From the NCBI RefSeq assembly GCF_013184075.1, contig NZ_JABEQQ010000002.1, forward strand, positions 496,001-560,000: 64,000 bases of DNA, given 5' to 3'. Positions 19,295 through 28,173 of this stretch are shown here, in pieces (position 1 is the first letter of the stretch; every line of letters starts with the position of its first letter). The notes beneath the pieces were generated by a model, which did no database searches, had not been told where the DNA came from, and worked only from the letters and a program-made list of their open reading frames with translations. The DNA comes from Lentilactobacillus kribbianus. Its GTDB lineage: Bacteria > Bacillota > Bacilli > Lactobacillales > Lactobacillaceae. The translations under genes and the position numbers were made by a program.

Positions 19295-19900
19295 TTAATT
19301 TCGTTTTGGCACCCAAGCATTGTAAGTAACAATTGTTTGGGGATAAACGGGTTTCCTGTTTTCAACTAAATATTTAAGCGTTTGTTGAGTCTGATAAGCT
19401 ACCCCTTCAGCCAATGACTGATGAGTAATTTCTCTGGCCTCAGTTACTCCCGGAAAATCACGTCCCGGTTCAATATAATCTGCCATATAAATAATCTGAG
19501 CCAATTGATTCATATATTGATGACCTACGGTGTGATATTGAACAGCATGCAAAATATCCAAGTCATCAATTCCTAATTCATTTTTCACAAAAATCCAACC
19601 AACAACACCATGCCAAATAGCATTACCATAGTTCAGTAACTCTGATGGTAGACGATATTGTTTAATTACGGCAATAAAATCATCATCAGGTCGCTGTTTG
19701 GCATAATCATGAACTAGGCCGGCAATACTGGCCTTTTCAATATTTGCTCCGTATTGTTGAGCCAAATCTACTGCAGTTTGCTCTACTCGCAATACGTGTT
19801 CAAATCTACTGGTAGTCAAAGTTTCTTTTAATTTTTGAACTAATTGATCATGACTTAAATCAGTATATCGACCTGAATATTCAATCTTATGAATGGTCAT
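19295..19900 (-). CDS. yqeK: YqeK family HD-domain hydrolase, diadenosine tetraphosphatase type
   Basis: A 201-residue HD protein: RFEHVLRVEQTAVDL (first His), AGLVHDYAKQRP (HD pair), IWHGVVGW and HAVQYHTVGH. These match YqeK, whose members cleave Ap4A symmetrically to ADP and control dinucleoside polyphosphate levels. Its start overlaps the end of nadD by 14 bases, so translation is coupled. Confidence 0.93.
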   Translation of the reverse strand: MTIHKIEYSGRYTDLSHDQLVQKLKETLTTSRFEHVLRVEQTAVDLAQQYGANIEKASIAGLVHDYAKQRPDDDFIAVIKQYRLPSELLNYGNAIWHGVVGWIFVKNELGIDDLDILHAVQYHTVGHQYMNQLAQIIYMADYIEPGRDFPGVTEAREITHQSLAEGVAYQTQQTLKYLVENRKPVYPQTIVTYNAWVPKRN

Positions 19901-20531
19901 ATAAATGATGCTCCTTTATATATGCTCGCACTGCTTCTGGTACTAAATAACGAATTGATTGGTGGTGTCTAATCTTACTTCTAATTAATGTGGATGAAAT
20001 ACCAATATAAGGGACATCCACCCAGATAATAGGATAAGGTGATTGGACTGGGTAACCTTCTCGTTTTACGCCAACAAATCGAACCAACTTAATTAATTGA
20101 TCAATTTGGTGCCATTTAGGCAAATATTCAACCATATCGCCACCAATGATAAAATAATATTCATTTTCCGGATGTTGTTGTCGTAAATTTTTAATGGTAT
20201 CTACTGTATAGCTAATACCGCCACGAATAATTTCTGCTAATTCAATAGAAAATAGCGGATTATCATTGATAGCTGCGTGGATCATTGCAACTCGTTCTTT
20301 GGCAGGTAACGCTAATTTTTGATCCACATGTGGTGGAATAAAATCAGGCATAAATCTAATTTCATCAAGTCCTAATTGGTTTAATACCTGTTCAGCAATG
20401 ATTAGATGACCATTATGAATCGGGTTAAAAGTACCACCTAAAATACCAATTTTCTTTCGTTTGTTAGTTTGAACAGCAGCCACTAAAGGTTTAGTTTTAG
20501 TTACGGTTGCCGTTTGAACAGTTTTTACCAT
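19887..20531 (-). CDS. nadD: Nicotinate-nucleotide adenylyltransferase
   Basis: A 214-residue protein with GILGGTFNPIHNGHLIIAEQ (HxGH motif about 39-42) and ISSTLIRSKI near the C-terminus, the NadD signatures. It adenylates nicotinate mononucleotide to form deamido-NAD. There is an extra N-terminal segment of about 26 polar residues before the core, seen in some lactic acid bacterial NadD proteins. The AGGAG site before ATG 20531 supports the long form. Confidence 0.96.
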   Translation of the reverse strand: MVKTVQTATVTKTKPLVAAVQTNKRKKIGILGGTFNPIHNGHLIIAEQVLNQLGLDEIRFMPDFIPPHVDQKLALPAKERVAMIHAAINDNPLFSIELAEIIRGGISYTVDTIKNLRQQHPENEYYFIIGGDMVEYLPKWHQIDQLIKLVRFVGVKREGYPVQSPYPIIWVDVPYIGISSTLIRSKIRHHQSIRYLVPEAVRAYIKEHHLYDHS

Positions 20532-20542
20532 TGCTAAGTCTC

Positions 20543-20854
20543 CTACAATTTAAAAACGTCCTTGGAAATTTTTTGATTATTTTCTTTTTCAGCCGGTTTG
20601 AACAATAGCAAAACACTACCAATAGTTTGAACTACTGAAATATCACTATTATTTTCAATGTAATTTTTAACATCATCGACGGTGACATCAGCATTTTGCA
20701 AAACATTAACTTTCATTAGTTCACGGTACTCAATAGCTCCGCCAACTTCTTCTAGCCAAATTGGTGACAAACCGTTCTTACCAATAGAAAATACTGGGCG
20801 AAAATGATTTGCCCGTGCTCTTAAATAACGTTTTTGTTTTCCTCTTAAGTCCAT
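20543..20854 (-). CDS. yhbY: YhbY family RNA-binding protein (CRM domain, YqeI)
   Basis: A 103-residue protein with the CRM fold signature: LRGKQKRYLRARANHFRPVF, then the GxxG-type loop SIGKNGLS. Members bind pre-50S ribosomal particles and help subunit assembly. It lies between yqeH and nadD, the standard Firmicute order. AGGAG is 4 bases before the ATG. Confidence 0.94.
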   Translation of the reverse strand: MDLRGKQKRYLRARANHFRPVFSIGKNGLSPIWLEEVGGAIEYRELMKVNVLQNADVTVDDVKNYIENNSDISVVQTIGSVLLLFKPAEKENNQKISKDVFKL

Positions 20855-20869
20855 TTTTCTCCTCTATGT

Positions 20870-22009
20870 TTAAAGCATTGCTGGTCTGATTAAAACAGCG
20901 ACACCACTTGGGGCATATCCAGCAACAGTTACACCAGCTGGAACTGTTATCCATCCTAGTCCTTCTAAAACAATGTCACTCTTTTGGTTAATTTTAAATT
21001 CGTGACGGACTAGTTTAGGAAAACTAGCAGCATTATCAGTCGTTGGTGGCGTCAACATTTCGCCAACATGCTTAGCGTAAAAATCATCAGCATTAGCTAG
21101 TTTAGTTCTATGAACAAATAAATTATTATCAACGTAAACTGTAAAACCATGCTTCTTATCACCAGCAACATAATCAAATCGTCCAACACCACCAAAGAAT
21201 AATGTTTGCTCTGGATTTAACTGATAAGTCTTCGGTTTGATTGTTTTACTTGGAGTTACCAAGTTAAGTTCTTTGCCAGTAAGTAAATGGGCCATTTGTT
21301 CTGGTTGAATAATACCTGGTGTATCCACCATTTTTTGTCCATCATCCAACGGGATTTCAATTTTATCTAGTGTGGTACCAGGAAAACGTGATGTAGTAAT
21401 TAGCTCAGCAATTCCAGTGGATTGTTTAATAATGGAATTAATCAGTGTAGATTTACCTACGTTAGTTACCCCAACAACATAAACGTCTTTTCCTTGCCGG
21501 TACTTATTAATTTGTTCTAGTAGATGATCAACGTGTTGGTTACTTTTGGCAGATACTAATTCTACATCAATTGGACGAATTCCTGCCGCATTGGCACGTT
21601 GTCTCAACCAATCTTTGACCCGATTGTATTTGATGGAATTGGGTAAAATATCTACTTTATTACCAACTAATAATACTTCATTGTCACCTACAAAACGATG
21701 CAAGCCAGGAATTAAGCTGCCATTTACGTCAAAAATATCAACAACATAAACAATCAACGAATCTGTATCTCTTATTTGACTTAATAGTTGTAAGAAATCA
21801 TCGTCAGTTAAGCTAACTGGTGTAATTTCATTGTAGTGACGTAAACGAAAACAACGCTGACAATAAACTTCACCGCGTTCTAACCCCTTATCTAAAGCTG
21901 ACTGAGGGGTGTAACCCAATTCTTTTGGATCTGTAGTTTGAACTTTAGCGCCACAACCAATGCAGTGAACTACTTCACCTTCAAAAACTACTTCATTTGT
22001 TTCGGTCAT
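20870..22009 (-). CDS. yqeH: Circularly permuted ribosome biogenesis GTPase YqeH
   Basis: A 379-residue protein with an N-terminal zinc finger (CIGCGAKVQ and CQRCFRLRHY, about 17-59). The GTPase motifs come in permuted order: G4 NKVD, G5 SAK, then G1 GVTNVGKSTLINS (about 180) and G3 DTPG. A C-terminal treble-clef/YqeH domain follows. It is required for 30S subunit assembly and 16S maturation in Bacillus. It is downstream of yqeG and upstream of yhbY. Confidence 0.96.
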   Translation of the reverse strand: MTETNEVVFEGEVVHCIGCGAKVQTTDPKELGYTPQSALDKGLERGEVYCQRCFRLRHYNEITPVSLTDDDFLQLLSQIRDTDSLIVYVVDIFDVNGSLIPGLHRFVGDNEVLLVGNKVDILPNSIKYNRVKDWLRQRANAAGIRPIDVELVSAKSNQHVDHLLEQINKYRQGKDVYVVGVTNVGKSTLINSIIKQSTGIAELITTSRFPGTTLDKIEIPLDDGQKMVDTPGIIQPEQMAHLLTGKELNLVTPSKTIKPKTYQLNPEQTLFFGGVGRFDYVAGDKKHGFTVYVDNNLFVHRTKLANADDFYAKHVGEMLTPPTTDNAASFPKLVRHEFKINQKSDIVLEGLGWITVPAGVTVAGYAPSGVAVLIRPAML

Positions 22010-22020
22010 TCAGTTCTCCT

Positions 22021-22533
22021 TTACCAATGTAAATCTGGATACTTCTGCTTTAACTGATACCAAACCACTCGTTCTAATTGGCGATTTAAGTAAGTATTCC
22101 AAGCATCATTATTAACCAGTGGTTTCACCAAAATACTTTTAATATGACTACCATTAGCGGCCTTCACATCCGTTAGTAATTGATCACCAATCATCACCAC
22201 TTTATCACGTTTTAGGTGAAATTGTTTTAATGCTCGTCTAATTCCAATGCCCGTGGGTTTTAAAGCCCGTGAAATGAATTCGAGATTTAATGGATCTACT
22301 GCTTCTGCGATTCGCTGATGACTATTATTAGAGACAACAATCACTTTAATCCCAAAATGATTCATTTCTGTTAACCAAGTATTTAACCGGTCATCACCTT
22401 CATGCTTATCCCAAGGCATCAATGTATTATCTAAATCAGTGAACACCGTATCAATACCATGTTCCAATAAAAATGTTGGTGTCACATCAAATATAGATGT
22501 AAACATCCAAGTTGGTTTAAATTGATTTAACAT
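22021..22533 (-). CDS. yqeG: YqeG family HAD-IIIA phosphatase
   Basis: A 170-residue HAD hydrolase with motif I FTDLDNTLMPW, motif II VVSNNS and motif III/IV KPTGIGIRRAL plus GDQLLTDVKAAN. This is the YqeG subfamily, similar to mitochondrial PGP phosphatase Gep4. A role on phosphatidylglycerophosphate is possible but unproven. The frame extends to 22578, but AGAGGT lies 4 bases before ATG 22533 and MLNQFKPTW is the family-like start. It heads the yqe block. Confidence 0.92.
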   Translation of the reverse strand: MLNQFKPTWMFTSIFDVTPTFLLEHGIDTVFTDLDNTLMPWDKHEGDDRLNTWLTEMNHFGIKVIVVSNNSHQRIAEAVDPLNLEFISRALKPTGIGIRRALKQFHLKRDKVVMIGDQLLTDVKAANGSHIKSILVKPLVNNDAWNTYLNRQLERVVWYQLKQKYPDLHW

Positions 22534-22556
22534 AATAACCTCTATTGATTTTATTA

Positions 22557-22597
22557 TTAAAAAAACTTTCACCCTCAATGCGGTGAAAGTTTTTTAG
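22557..22597 (-). terminator. infC-rpmI-rplT operon terminator
   Basis: On the minus strand a stem of about 12 bp (AAAACTTTCAC with GTGAAAGTTTT, loop about 10 bases) is followed by a T run, directly after the rplT stop. It lies inside the long frame of yqeG upstream of its true start. Confidence 0.82.
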
Positions 22598-22600
22598 TAA

Positions 22601-22957
22601 TTATTTAAGAGCCTTTTTTGCTTCATCTGTTAATGTCTTAAAAGCATCCGCATCGTTAACAGCTAAATCAGCAAGCATCTTACGGTTCATATCAATATTA
22701 GCTAATCTCAAGCCATGCATAAATTGGCTGTAGCTAAGACCGTTCATCCGTGAAGCGGCGTTAATACGGGCAATCCATAATTTACGGAAGTTACCTTTGT
22801 TAGCGCGACGATCGCGGAAAGCATAAGTTTCTGACTTCATTACTTGGTCTTTAGCAGTCTTGAAAAGACGGTGCTTAGCACCACGGTAACCTTTAGCAAG
22901 TTTCAATACTCGTTTACGACGTGCGTGTGTAACTGTTCCACCTTTAACTCGTGGCAT
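22601..22957 (-). CDS. rplT: 50S ribosomal protein L20
   Basis: A 118-residue protein, [24 protein letters not shown] at the start, standard L20 length and sequence. It binds 23S rRNA early in 50S assembly. In Bacillus it also binds the infC leader to repress the operon. It is the third gene of infC-rpmI-rplT. Confidence 0.99.
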   Translation of the reverse strand: MPRVKGGTVTHARRKRVLKLAKGYRGAKHRLFKTAKDQVMKSETYAFRDRRANKGNFRKLWIARINAASRMNGLSYSQFMHGLRLANIDMNRKMLADLAVNDADAFKTLTDEAKKALK

Positions 22958-23010
22958 ATTAAATTCCTCCTGTGTAAATCAAAAATTAGATTATTTGTTT
23001 TTTTAATGTA

Positions 23011-23205
23011 TTACTTAGCAAGTAATTTCTTGTAACGCTTTACGTTAGTTGAGTCCATCATGCTAGTACCACGAAGTTGGCGACGTTGTTTCTTAGTCTT
23101 ACCATGGAAACGGTGACTAGTGTAAGCATTGGCGCTCTTAAAGCCACCATTAGCAGTTCGTTTGAAACGCTTTGCAGCAGCGCGATTACTCTTTTGTTTA
23201 GGCAT
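23011..23205 (-). CDS. rpmI: 50S ribosomal protein L35
   Basis: A 64-residue basic protein starting MPKQKSNRAAAKRFKRTANG, the L35 signature. It is located between infC and rplT, with 32 and 53 base gaps. Confidence 0.99.
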   Translation of the reverse strand: MPKQKSNRAAAKRFKRTANGGFKSANAYTSHRFHGKTKKQRRQLRGTSMMDSTNVKRYKKLLAK

Positions 23206-23237
23206 TGATCAATATCCTCCTCAAAATAATTCCAATA

Positions 23238-23765
23238 TTATTTTTTATCGTTGTCCTTAGGATCAAGCATCAAGAACATGCTTCGACCATCCATTTTAGG
23301 TCGTTGTACAACAGTTGCAACGTCAGCTGTTTCTTTGGCCATTCGTTCTAAGACTTCACGCCCAATTTCTTTATGGGTGATTGCTCGACCTTTAAAACGA
23401 ATTGAAACCCGTACTTTATCACCTTTAGCTAAGAACTTTCTAGCGTTCTTAAGCTTAGTGTTGAAATCATTAGTATCAATAACCGGACTTAACCGAACTT
23501 CCTTGATATTAACAACTTTTTGCTTTTTGCGAGATTCACGATCCTTCTTTTGTTGTTCGAATCGATATTTCCCGTAATCCAGAATCTTAGCAACTGGTGG
23601 TTTTGCCTTAGGAGCCACTAAAATGAGATCTAGGTCAGCGTCTTCTGCTAACTTAAGAGCTTCATCGCGACTTTTAACACCTAACTGATCGCCATTAGCG
23701 CCGATTAGTCGAACTTCCCGAGCTCTAATTCCATCATTAACCATCATATCCTTTGCTATGGTAAT
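23238..23765 (-). CDS. infC: Translation initiation factor IF-3
   Basis: A protein of about 175 residues with the IF3 N-domain ([14 protein letters not shown]), linker and C-domain (about 90-175). It prevents premature 50S joining and checks start codons. The ATGs at 23747/23744 lie about 21 bases from the strong GGAGG. Between them is ATT ACC ATA GCA AAG GAT, which extends the protein to [14 protein letters not shown]3 genes commonly start at AUU, so I place the start at ATT 23765; ATA at 23759 has better spacing (9 bases) and is the alternative. The frame is closed by TGA immediately upstream. Confidence 0.95.
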   Translation of the reverse strand: MTIAKDMMVNDGIRAREVRLIGANGDQLGVKSRDEALKLAEDADLDLILVAPKAKPPVAKILDYGKYRFEQQKKDRESRKKQKVVNIKEVRLSPVIDTNDFNTKLKNARKFLAKGDKVRVSIRFKGRAITHKEIGREVLERMAKETADVATVVQRPKMDGRSMFLMLDPKDNDKK

Positions 23766-23776
23766 TCACCTCCAAA

Positions 23777-23928
23777 TTTTTTAACAAAAAGCAGAAAAGA
23801 GCGGACATTCGATGCCCGCTCTTGATAGACCGCATACCAAAATGATACGCAGATTCGATATCAAGCCCAGCGACCCCAATGGTCAACTTAGGCGAGAAGC
23901 GGGTGCTTCTGCTTTTATTTCAACTACT
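23777..23928 (-). promoter_or_regulatory. L20-type leader RNA with attenuator upstream of infC
   Basis: About 150 transcribed bases precede infC. They include GCAGAAGCACCCGCTTCTCG, long-range complementary pieces, and a terminal hairpin AAGAGCGG/CCGCTCTT (23797-23823) followed by TTTTCTGCTTTTT. This matches the Firmicute L20 leader, in which ribosomal protein L20 binds an rRNA mimic and promotes termination. The assignment is from layout and recalled family features, not a covariance search. Confidence 0.82.
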
Positions 23929-23930
23929 AA

Positions 23931-23959
23931 ATAGTATCATCATTTAAAATACGTGTCAA
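23931..23959 (-). promoter_or_regulatory. Sigma-A promoter of infC-rpmI-rplT
   Basis: -35 TTGACA (complement of 23954-23959), 17-base spacer, -10 TACTAT (complement of 23931-23936). It is the best consensus promoter in the window and lies 4 bases downstream of the dnaI stop. Confidence 0.85.
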
Positions 23960-23962
23960 TAA

Positions 23963-24889
23963 CTAGTTTTGAGGTCGACGATTATTGCCCGTCATAGGCA
24001 CTGCCCGAGACAAAAAACGAATTCTTTGCATCAAACGTTGAGCTTTTAATGGTTCATCATCGCCACGTTGATTAATACGCAAATGTTCTTCTGCCAATTG
24101 ATCCATGGAAAAGTTAGAACTAAAAAAAGTTGGTAGCTGTTGTTGCATGCGATATTCCAAAATAACCCCTAACACATCATCTCTAATCCAAGACGACATA
24201 GAATCAGCACCAATATCATCAATCATCAATACCGGAGCTTTTTTAATTTCATCAACCTTATTAGCTACAGAATTATCACCAATAGATGATTTCATTTCCA
24301 CAGCAAAACTAGGAAAATGTACCAACGTGGTTTTGATACCCCTTTGGGCTAATTCATTGGCAATTGCTCCTAAAAGATAAGTTTTGCCCACCCCAAATGG
24401 TCCGTATAAATAAAGTCCCGGTTCAAATTGAGATGATTTAGCGTTAGCAATAAAATCCAGCGCCGCGTTTAATGCCTCAAACCGTTCAGCGTTTGGTTCA
24501 AACTCTGTTAAGGTTGCCTGACGAATATCTTTGGGCATCATAATTGTTTGAATTCGTTGCTTAATTTTACGTTGTTGAATTCGTTGCACTTCTTCAGGCG
24601 AAGCAGCGTAAGAAATGTCAATGAGGTGATTGTTGACCACTAGGTGTGGAAAATATCCAGGAGCAAAACTTTTTTCTCCATTTTGTACCTGCTCTTTAAC
24701 GTGACAAAATTCATATAATTTAGCAGCACCGCGACTAATAGCATCAGTCGCCAATTCATTTTGATGATCATTTAAAAATTTCTGCACATCATCGTCAACC
24801 AGCACCTTATCCATAATAGCCGCAAATCTTTTATTAAAATCCGTCATCGAAGCGGCCGTTGTTTTTAATTCATCACCCATATTTCTCAT
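23963..24889 (-). CDS. dnaI: Primosomal protein DnaI (helicase loader)
   Basis: A 308-residue AAA+ protein. It has an N-terminal helicase-binding domain with Cys/His residues (about 60-100), Walker A GPFGVGKTYLLGAIAN (about 166-180), Walker B PVLMIDDIGAD (about 222) and a late Arg-rich region. It loads the replicative helicase with DnaB/DnaD. AGGTG six bases before ATG 24889 decides the start over an upstream GTG. The dnaB stop is 9 bases upstream, so the pair is co-translated. Confidence 0.95.
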   Translation of the reverse strand: MRNMGDELKTTAASMTDFNKRFAAIMDKVLVDDDVQKFLNDHQNELATDAISRGAAKLYEFCHVKEQVQNGEKSFAPGYFPHLVVNNHLIDISYAASPEEVQRIQQRKIKQRIQTIMMPKDIRQATLTEFEPNAERFEALNAALDFIANAKSSQFEPGLYLYGPFGVGKTYLLGAIANELAQRGIKTTLVHFPSFAVEMKSSIGDNSVANKVDEIKKAPVLMIDDIGADSMSSWIRDDVLGVILEYRMQQQLPTFFSSNFSMDQLAEEHLRINQRGDDEPLKAQRLMQRIRFLSRAVPMTGNNRRPQN

Positions 24890-24898
24890 TATTATCAC

Positions 24899-26254
24899 CT
24901 ACTTTTTGGTCTGAATTTTTTTCAAGCGTTCATTTAACTGTTGCTGCTGTTCCTTAGATAATTTGGTAGTTTTTGTATCCTTATTATTTGTTTTAGCCCA
25001 TTCTGGTAACGTTTCTTTAACATTAGCTTTTCGATTGTTATTATTGCGGTAATTATTATTCTTTTTATTAGTCTTAGCCTGATTACGTCCCTGAATCACA
25101 TTGATGGCTTCTGCAGCTGAAGCAACCTTATGCTGACTCCAATCATTAGCGATAGTTTCAGTTAAATTTTTATTTAACGCGCCGTTATTTTCATCCACTA
25201 GAATATGATAAATCAATACATTAACTACTTCGTTGGGAAATAGATGACGACTTATTAAATCTCTAATCAAGCGCTCTTCGCCACTAGTAACAAAACCATT
25301 TTTTTGTTTTTTGATTTGTTGTAAAAAAATTAGTGGTGCTGTTTGTTGTGCAATTTTAATAATTTGTTCAAATTTCTTAGAAACCGAATTGTCTGCTGAT
25401 TGGAGCTGTGGTTTATTTGCTACCGATTTGATAGTTGTCGCCGGGTTACTTTGATAAGTCTTAGAGATATTATGCTTTAATACATTAATTTCTAATTGAT
25501 TAGTTTTTAAATTAGTCGCTTTTTGAATTAAATTAGCCATTTGAAGTTCATTAATACCGTATAAACTGCTTTCAGTTTTGATTAAATCCAAATTAGCCTT
25601 CACGCTCGCTAAATCAACGAATGTATTCGTCAAAATATTAAGCAGTAATTTAACATCCAATTGATCGCTATTAATTTCAAGAGTGTTTTCACTTAAATTA
25701 TGTTCATCAATATGCTGACGCGTATTTACAATTTCTGACTTTGTATTCACCGAATTTTTTAATAACGTTGGGTATAATTCGGAAATGGCAACCGACACAT
25801 CTAAACCATCGTCATTATCCAACTGGGGTAATAGTCTCATCACAATTTGATCAAAAGTTTGATCGCCTACATTATCTAATAGTAATAATGCTAAGGCATC
25901 TTTTTGAAGGAATGCTGTAGCTTGAAGCGGCAATCTCATTCTATAAATTAACCGTTCACCAGCTTCATAAGTAGACATCAACCCCACCGCTTCTAATTTT
26001 TGGCGATTATGCTGTAATTGGGTCAATGGCTCATTTAGCATGCTCTGCAACTCGTAATGAGTATGACGTAAAGTACTAATCGGACTATGGCGAGCCATCG
26101 ACTGCAACAAATTATATAAATTTATTGCCGCAGAGCCCACGATTGGTGCATATAAATTAGTTAAGGACTCATAATTGATGTCAGTAAACTCGTCAACAAT
26201 TGCCACAAAAGGTAAATCAGCGGTAATTTCACTCGCCAGTTTCATCATCTCCAT
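24899..26254 (-). CDS. dnaB: Replication initiation and membrane attachment protein DnaB
   Basis: About 450 residues with the Firmicute DnaB layout: an N-terminal winged-helix DDBH1 domain (ITDINYESLTNLYAPIVG region, about 20-130), a central region and a DDBH2 domain with the YYxxE-like C-terminal helix region (about 320-390). It ends in an Asn/Lys-rich tail. It co-loads the helicase with DnaI. The N-terminus is uncertain: GTG 26272, ATG 26254, 26248 and 26245 are all possible, and none has an ideal Shine-Dalgarno. All overlap the end of nrdR, so translation is probably coupled. Confidence 0.9.
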   Translation of the reverse strand: MEMMKLASEITADLPFVAIVDEFTDINYESLTNLYAPIVGSAAINLYNLLQSMARHSPISTLRHTHYELQSMLNEPLTQLQHNRQKLEAVGLMSTYEAGERLIYRMRLPLQATAFLQKDALALLLLDNVGDQTFDQIVMRLLPQLDNDDGLDVSVAISELYPTLLKNSVNTKSEIVNTRQHIDEHNLSENTLEINSDQLDVKLLLNILTNTFVDLASVKANLDLIKTESSLYGINELQMANLIQKATNLKTNQLEINVLKHNISKTYQSNPATTIKSVANKPQLQSADNSVSKKFEQIIKIAQQTAPLIFLQQIKKQKNGFVTSGEERLIRDLISRHLFPNEVVNVLIYHILVDENNGALNKNLTETIANDWSQHKVASAAEAINVIQGRNQAKTNKKNNNYRNNNNRKANVKETLPEWAKTNNKDTKTTKLSKEQQQQLNERLKKIQTKK

Positions 26255-26720
26255 GTTTCTTTTCTGCGTCACGTTCCATCATTTCTTTTAATTCTTCATA
26301 AAAAACAGACATGTCCTTAAACTGACGGTAAACACTTGCGAACCGAATATAGGAAATTTCGTCTAAATCAACTAAATCTGCCATTACTAATTCACCAATT
26401 TCGGTGCTGGTAACTTCGTTTTCGCCACTACCTTGTAATTTATTGGTAACTTTGTTAACTAAATCAGTAATTGCAGCCATTGAAACCGGCCGTTTTTCTG
26501 CCGCTCGAACAATTCCCCGAGTTAACTTCTCACGATTAAATTCTTCACGATTACCGTTCTTTTTAATTACTAAAAGTGGAGTTGCTTCGATTCGCTCAAA
26601 AGTGGTAAATCGAAAGCCACATTGTTCACACTCACGTCGCCGTCGAATTGCTTTACCATCATCCGTTGGTCGACTATCAACCACCTTAGAACTGCTATAA
26701 CCACAATGTGGACAGTGCAT
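26229..26720 (-). CDS. nrdR: Transcriptional repressor NrdR
   Basis: A 163-residue protein: zinc ribbon MHCPHCGYSSSKVVDSRP and CEQCGFRFTTFERIE (cysteines at 3, 6, 31, 34), then an ATP-cone (about 49-139). NrdR senses ATP/dATP and represses ribonucleotide reductase genes at NrdR boxes. It is upstream of and overlaps dnaB, the classic nrdR-dnaB-dnaI arrangement. Confidence 0.98.
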   Translation of the reverse strand: MHCPHCGYSSSKVVDSRPTDDGKAIRRRRECEQCGFRFTTFERIEATPLLVIKKNGNREEFNREKLTRGIVRAAEKRPVSMAAITDLVNKVTNKLQGSGENEVTSTEIGELVMADLVDLDEISYIRFASVYRQFKDMSVFYEELKEMMERDAEKKHGDDETGE

Positions 26721-26738
26721 AATCTCACCTCACAAATT

Positions 26739-27326
26739 TTACTGTTGGGCAGCTAACCATAAAGCTACCTGAACCTGAGTTTGTTTAATTGAACCAGAAT
26801 TGTTAATAATTTCATCAGCCAATGATTGCTTCACACTTAGCGGCCACTGACTAGCAATACGCTTGGTTGCCTCGCCAATGGACAGTTGATTGCGTTGACA
26901 CAATCGTCTCAATTGTTGTTCTGGATTACAATATACTACCATAATTTGATCAACCATTGTTTGATAGCCCTGCTCAAAAAGCATGGGTGCGTCCAAAATT
27001 ACTAATTGTTTGTCTTGATAATTTTTAATTTGATTTGTAATTTCTGCACGAATAAATGGGTCAATAGTTCGTACCAATAATTTCAACTGTGTGGAGTCAT
27101 TAAAAACTAGTTCACCTAATTGTTGCCGATTTAAATCGCCATTTTCGGTTAAAATAGTTGGTCCAAAAACTGCTGTAATTGCCGCTAGCCCAGCTGTCCC
27201 TCGAGCTTGTACTTCACGAGTAACTTGATCAGCATCTATGACGGGAATACCCTGTGTCGTTAAATATTTGCTAACTAACGACTTACCAGTAGCAATCCCT
27301 CCCGTGAGTCCGACTATCTTGCTCAT
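26739..27326 (-). CDS. coaE: Dephospho-CoA kinase
   Basis: A 195-residue P-loop kinase with GLTGGIATGKSLVSKYL (about 6-22) and DADQVTREV following. It phosphorylates dephospho-CoA in the last step of CoA synthesis. Its start overlaps the mutM stop by 4 bases, so it is tightly coupled to mutM. Confidence 0.97.
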   Translation of the reverse strand: MSKIVGLTGGIATGKSLVSKYLTTQGIPVIDADQVTREVQARGTAGLAAITAVFGPTILTENGDLNRQQLGELVFNDSTQLKLLVRTIDPFIRAEITNQIKNYQDKQLVILDAPMLFEQGYQTMVDQIMVVYCNPEQQLRRLCQRNQLSIGEATKRIASQWPLSVKQSLADEIINNSGSIKQTQVQVALWLAAQQ

Positions 27327-28162
27327 TTAACCGCTCCATGAATCACCTGGCAATGAGGGCAAAAACTAGTCCCTCGTTGGGCGACCTTAATTTTTTCAAT
27401 GGGTGTTTGGCAGCGTAAACATGGTTCTCCTTTACGTCCATAAACTTGTAAATAATTTTGAAAACTACCTGCTTCGCCATAAGCATTAGAGTAAGAATGT
27501 ACCGTAGTCCCATGCCCATCGATAGCTCGTGCAATCTCATCAATAATATTTGCACGTAAATCGGCTAATTCAGTTTCTGAGATGAGATTTACCGGTTGTT
27601 CAGGATGAATTTTGCTCATCCACAAAACTTCATCAACGTAAATATTGCCTAATCCAGCAATATTGCTTTGATCTAATAAAAATGGTTTGGCCTTACGGTG
27701 ACTTTTGCCAAAAATATCAACCATATATTCCAAAGTTAAACTTTGCGCAGTAGGTTCTGGACCGATTGTTTTCAATCCAGCCACCTTATATTCTTCACCC
27801 GTTTTCACTAAATTCATTCGGCCAAATTTTCGAGTATCATTGTAACGTAATTGACGTCCATCAGTTAAATGAAAAACAATATGGGTATGCTTATCCAGTT
27901 GTTGGCCTTCTGGTTCTACGTCGTACTTTCCTTCCATTCGTAAATGTGACACAATCGTGTACCCATTACTAATACGAATTAAAAGATACTTTCCTCGACG
28001 GTTAATACCAGTTATCACTTGATGACTCAAAATTTCATTAAATTTTTCTGGGGTAACATCAATCATTTTAGGATATAAAACATCAACCGAGTCAATTTCA
28101 CTACCGGCAACTAGTTGTTCCAATCCGCGACGAACCGTTTCCACTTCTGGTAATTCAGGCAT
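27323..28162 (-). CDS. mutM: Formamidopyrimidine-DNA glycosylase
   Basis: A 279-residue Fpg protein. It has catalytic N-terminus MPELPEVETVRRGLEQL (Pro2, Glu3), the conserved GRRGKYLL Lys loop (about 54-61), the H2TH domain and a C-terminal zinc finger CLRCQTPIEKI...FCPHCQ (about 248-272). It removes 8-oxoguanine and nicks the abasic site. It is in the polA-mutM-coaE series, 11 bases after polA. Confidence 0.98.
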   Translation of the reverse strand: MPELPEVETVRRGLEQLVAGSEIDSVDVLYPKMIDVTPEKFNEILSHQVITGINRRGKYLLIRISNGYTIVSHLRMEGKYDVEPEGQQLDKHTHIVFHLTDGRQLRYNDTRKFGRMNLVKTGEEYKVAGLKTIGPEPTAQSLTLEYMVDIFGKSHRKAKPFLLDQSNIAGLGNIYVDEVLWMSKIHPEQPVNLISETELADLRANIIDEIARAIDGHGTTVHSYSNAYGEAGSFQNYLQVYGRKGEPCLRCQTPIEKIKVAQRGTSFCPHCQVIHGAVK

Positions 28163-28173
28163 ATAATCAACTC

